Shown piece after piece: positions 61,872 through 64,000 of a DNA stretch of 64,000 nt (the first letter of the stretch is position 1; the number at the start of each line of letters is the position of its first letter). A program made the translations under genes and the position numbers. The notes under the pieces are model-generated. The model had not been told where the DNA came from and searched no databases. It saw nothing but the letters and a program-made list of their open reading frames with translations. The stretch is from Shimia aestuarii (lineage in GTDB: Bacteria > Pseudomonadota > Alphaproteobacteria > Rhodobacterales > Rhodobacteraceae): assembly GCF_900114635.1 (NCBI RefSeq), contig NZ_FOTQ01000002.1, positions 1-64,000 on the forward strand. The letters are read 5' to 3'.

Positions 61872-62765
61872 ATGTCCGAAGACCTTTTCCTTGACCTTCT
61901 GTCCGGCAATCTCGTTCTGATCCTCGGGGCTGTTTTCCTCATCCTGATCGTTCTCAAGGGCGTGAAGATCGTGCCGCAATCCGAAAAATTCGTGATCGAA
62001 CGCTTTGGACGCCTTCACGCGGTGCTTGGGCCGGGCATCAACTTTATCGTTCCATTTCTGGATGTTGCACGTCACAAAATTTCGATTCTCGAACGCCAGC
62101 TGCCCACGATGAGCCAGGACGCGATCACCTCGGACAACGTGCTCCTGCAGGTGGACACTTCGGTCTTCTACCGCATCATCCAACCGGAAAAGACGGTTTA
62201 CCGTATCCGCGACGTGGACGCGGCAATTGCTACCACCGTTGCCGGGATCGTGCGGGCCGAGATTGGCAAGATGGAACTGGACGAGGTACAATCGAACCGC
62301 GCGCAGCTGACCTCTGCCATCAAAGCCTCTGTCGAAGACGCCGTGGATGACTGGGGGATCGAGGTGACGCGCTCGGAAATCCTTGATGTCAATCTCGACG
62401 CCGCCACCCGCGAAGCGATGCTGCAACAGCTGAACGCCGAACGCGCCCGGCGCGCACAAGTCACCGAGGCCGAAGGCTCCAAGCGCGCAGTGGAACTCAA
62501 TGCCGATGCCCAACTTTATGCCGCCGAACAGATTGCCAAGGCCCGTCGCATTCAGGCCGACGCAGAAGCCTATGCAACCGAGGTTGTGGCCAAGGCGATC
62601 CGTGAAAACGGCATCGAGGCCGCGCAATACCAGGTTGCCCTGAAACAGGTCGAGGCACTGAACAGCCTTGGTGCCGGACAGGGGCAGCAAACCATCATTG
62701 TTCCCGCACAGGCGCTTGAAGCGTTTGGCGACGCGTTCAAAATGCTGAAGGGAACCGGCAAATGA
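61872..62765 (+). CDS. SPFH/band-7 (stomatin-like, QmcA-type) membrane protein
   Basis: 297 residues: one N-terminal membrane helix (about 9-30), a band-7 domain (about 32-200, VPQSEKFVIERFGRLHAVLGPG and LDEVQSNRAQLTSAIK) and a long coiled coil (about 205-260) rich in Ala, Glu and Arg. Such proteins form membrane-bound cages that organise microdomains and control proteases such as FtsH. The stop overlaps the start of the NfeD-type gene by four bases (ATGA), the classic stomatin/NfeD pair. ATG at 61872; the long frame upstream is antisense-like shadow over the MFS gene. Confidence 0.93.
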   Translation: MSEDLFLDLLSGNLVLILGAVFLILIVLKGVKIVPQSEKFVIERFGRLHAVLGPGINFIVPFLDVARHKISILERQLPTMSQDAITSDNVLLQVDTSVFYRIIQPEKTVYRIRDVDAAIATTVAGIVRAEIGKMELDEVQSNRAQLTSAIKASVEDAVDDWGIEVTRSEILDVNLDAATREAMLQQLNAERARRAQVTEAEGSKRAVELNADAQLYAAEQIAKARRIQADAEAYATEVVAKAIRENGIEAAQYQVALKQVEALNSLGAGQGQQTIIVPAQALEAFGDAFKMLKGTGK

Positions 62766-63037
62766 GTGAACTCCTGTCAACATGGTGGGTGTGGCTGGCC
62801 TTTGCGCTGGTACTCGCGATTCTCGAAGTCCTCGTGCCGGGCTTTGTATTCCTGGGTTTTGCCATCGCAGCGGCGATTGTCGGCCTCATGGTGTTGGGGC
62901 CTGCGTCCCTGTTGTCCCTTCCCACGCTGATCCTGATTTTTGCCGCGCTTTCGCTTGCCTCATGGCTGCTGCTACGCCGCTTTTTTGCGCTACCAAAAGG
63001 GCAGGTCAAAACCTTCGATCACGATATCAACGATTGA
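62762..63037 (+). CDS. NfeD-family membrane protein (short form)
   Basis: 91 residues: three membrane helices (about 7-30, 32-50 and 55-72) and a very short soluble end. Full NfeD proteins have a C-terminal OB-fold domain of 60-70 residues; here only about 18 residues follow the last helix, so it is a truncated-form NfeD as found in many alphaproteobacteria. It probably stays bound to the stomatin-like partner whose gene overlaps its start. Followed after 85 bases by the protease-RimK fusion gene. Confidence 0.9.
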   Translation: MSELLSTWWVWLAFALVLAILEVLVPGFVFLGFAIAAAIVGLMVLGPASLLSLPTLILIFAALSLASWLLLRRFFALPKGQVKTFDHDIND

Positions 63038-63122
63038 ACCGGACATTCCCGCACGACAAAGCCTATAAAGGGAACTCGCCCCGCATGGGGTGATTCTGCC
63101 TGTCAGCCAAGGAAACCGTTTG

Positions 63123-64000
63123 ATGAGCGATACCGATCAAAGCCAGTACGACCCGGAAGCCCCCACTGCCGACGGCGGCAGCCAGATATTGCGCTTTGGC
63201 TGGGAGGAATGGGTCGGCCTGCCGGATCTCGGCTTGCCCGCGCTCAAGTGCAAGGTCGATACCGGCGCACGCACCTCTTCCCTGCACGCCTTTGACATTG
63301 AGACATTTGGTCCCAAGAACGCGCCGAAAGTCCGTTTTGCCGTGCACCCCATTCCGGGGCGCGACGATCTCGTGATCCCCTGTTCAGCCGATATCATTGA
63401 CCGGCGCACCGTCACATCCTCCAATGGCGAAAGCGAAGAGCGCTACGTGATCAGCTCGACCCTCGTCGTCGGCCACGAAGCCTGGCCGATCGAACTGACC
63501 TTGACGAACCGCCTGGGCATGGCCAGCCACATGCTTTTGGGCCGCGAGGCGCTGCGCGATCACATCTCGATTGTTGCCACGGACCGGTTCTGTCAGCCGG
63601 AACTGAGCTACGACGTCTACCATTCCACCTCCATGCGCAAAGACGCCCCCAAACGCGCCTTGCGCATCGCGGTACTTTCGCGTGAAGACAACTACTCTAC
63701 CCGCCGCCTCGTGGAAGAAGGGGAAAAGCGGGGCCATTCCGTCGAGGTGATCGACACCACCCGATGTTACATGGCGATCAACTCCAAGAACCCCGAAGTG
63801 CATTACGACGGCAAACGTCTGCCCCGCTATGACGCCGTGATCCCGCGTATCGGTGCGTCGATCACGCCCTATGGCACAGCGGTGATCCGTCAGTTCGAGA
63901 CCATCGGAACCTATTGCGTGAACGGCTCTGCAGGCATCACGGCCAGTCGGGACAAGCTGCACGCCCATCAGGTACTGTCACGCCACCGCATCGACATGCC
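63123..64000 (+). CDS. retropepsin-like zinc-protease domain fused to RimK-type ATP-grasp, 3' end cut by the window
   Basis: 292 residues are visible before the window ends. Residues about 22-165 form an RimK/LysX-regulatory, retropepsin-like domain with the active-site type Asp46 in [13 protein letters not shown] and [12 protein letters not shown]. From about 175 a RimK-type pre-ATP-grasp domain starts ([24 protein letters not shown]), running to [16 protein letters not shown] and [20 protein letters not shown], the entry of the ATP-grasp fold. RimK ligases add glutamate to ribosomal protein S6 or make glutamate chains; the protease-like part may remove them. ATG at 63123 with AAGGAAA upstream. 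The catalytic ATP-grasp part lies outside the window. Confidence 0.88.
   Translation, partial: MSDTDQSQYDPEAPTADGGSQILRFGWEEWVGLPDLGLPALKCKVDTGARTSSLHAFDIETFGPKNAPKVRFAVHPIPGRDDLVIPCSADIIDRRTVTSSNGESEERYVISSTLVVGHEAWPIELTLTNRLGMASHMLLGREALRDHISIVATDRFCQPELSYDVYHSTSMRKDAPKRALRIAVLSREDNYSTRRLVEEGEKRGHSVEVIDTTRCYMAINSKNPEVHYDGKRLPRYDAVIPRIGASITPYGTAVIRQFETIGTYCVNGSAGITASRDKLHAHQVLSRHRIDM

Overview
The window looks like a chromosomal segment of a marine alphaproteobacterium of the Rhodobacterales (Roseobacter group). I infer this from ALA synthase (hemA) with an FnrL-type box, aconitase B, an RSP_2648-type PIN protein, DUF4212, DUF2852 and DUF302 proteins, several TRAP transporters, Zn-lid adenylate kinase, and GC-rich coding sequence throughout. 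No replication, phage or insertion-sequence genes are seen, so it reads as chromosome with one catabolic island.

Layout. (1) 1-12.4 kb, + strand: an acetate and carbon-flux block. It holds the end of acs, adk, a two-subunit Na+/solute symporter (DUF4212 plus large subunit), a cNMP/CBS/DUF294 regulator, a small membrane protein, a membrane-anchored exonuclease, a flavin reductase, a phosphate acyltransferase, ackA and a universal stress protein. (2) 12.4-23.8 kb, - strand, plus one divergent MarR gene: an aromatic-catabolic island. It holds a gentisate 1,2-dioxygenase and fumarylpyruvate hydrolase pair, TRAP permeases dctQM without a binding protein, a crotonase, a MarR regulator, a feruloyl-CoA-synthase-like ligase, an amidohydrolase and a 1068-residue reductive dehalogenase fused to its own FAD/NAD(P)H/[2Fe-2S] reductase. 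(3) 24.5-33.3 kb: housekeeping and conserved genes (PIN protein, rRNA methyltransferase, lipoprotein, glnE, YbaK, DUF302, DUF2852, RDD, bpt). (4) 33.3-36.4 kb: a polyamine block (LuxR regulator, PotF-like binding protein, agmatinase). (5) 36.5-43.3 kb: a complete TRAP transporter with an oversized permease, divergent from a Cache-domain histidine kinase and LuxR-type response regulator. (6) 43.5-64 kb: ispG, rodZ, hemA, M20 peptidase, a fluoroacetate-dehalogenase-like hydrolase, four tRNA genes, a GlxA regulator, acnB, an HU protein with a long basic tail, lon, tgt, an MFS transporter, a band-7/NfeD pair and the start of a protease-RimK fusion.

The most notable system is the island in (2). 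The dehalogenase keeps the four active-site residues I recall for the catabolic enzyme NpRdhA, all at the same offset, and both cluster-binding Cys sets. Its neighbours suggest uptake, CoA activation, side-chain shortening and gentisate ring cleavage. I infer a route for a halogenated (probably brominated) phenolic acid; the substrate is not proven. A second, unrelated dehalogenase-like enzyme sits at 48.9-49.8 kb.

Non-coding signals include a four-copy 11-bp iterated repeat found in two separate convergent intergenic regions, three copies of a dispersed GC-rich element with a conserved GTATTTC core, a doubled 21-bp operator between DUF302 and DUF2852, and several orphan palindromes in the island.
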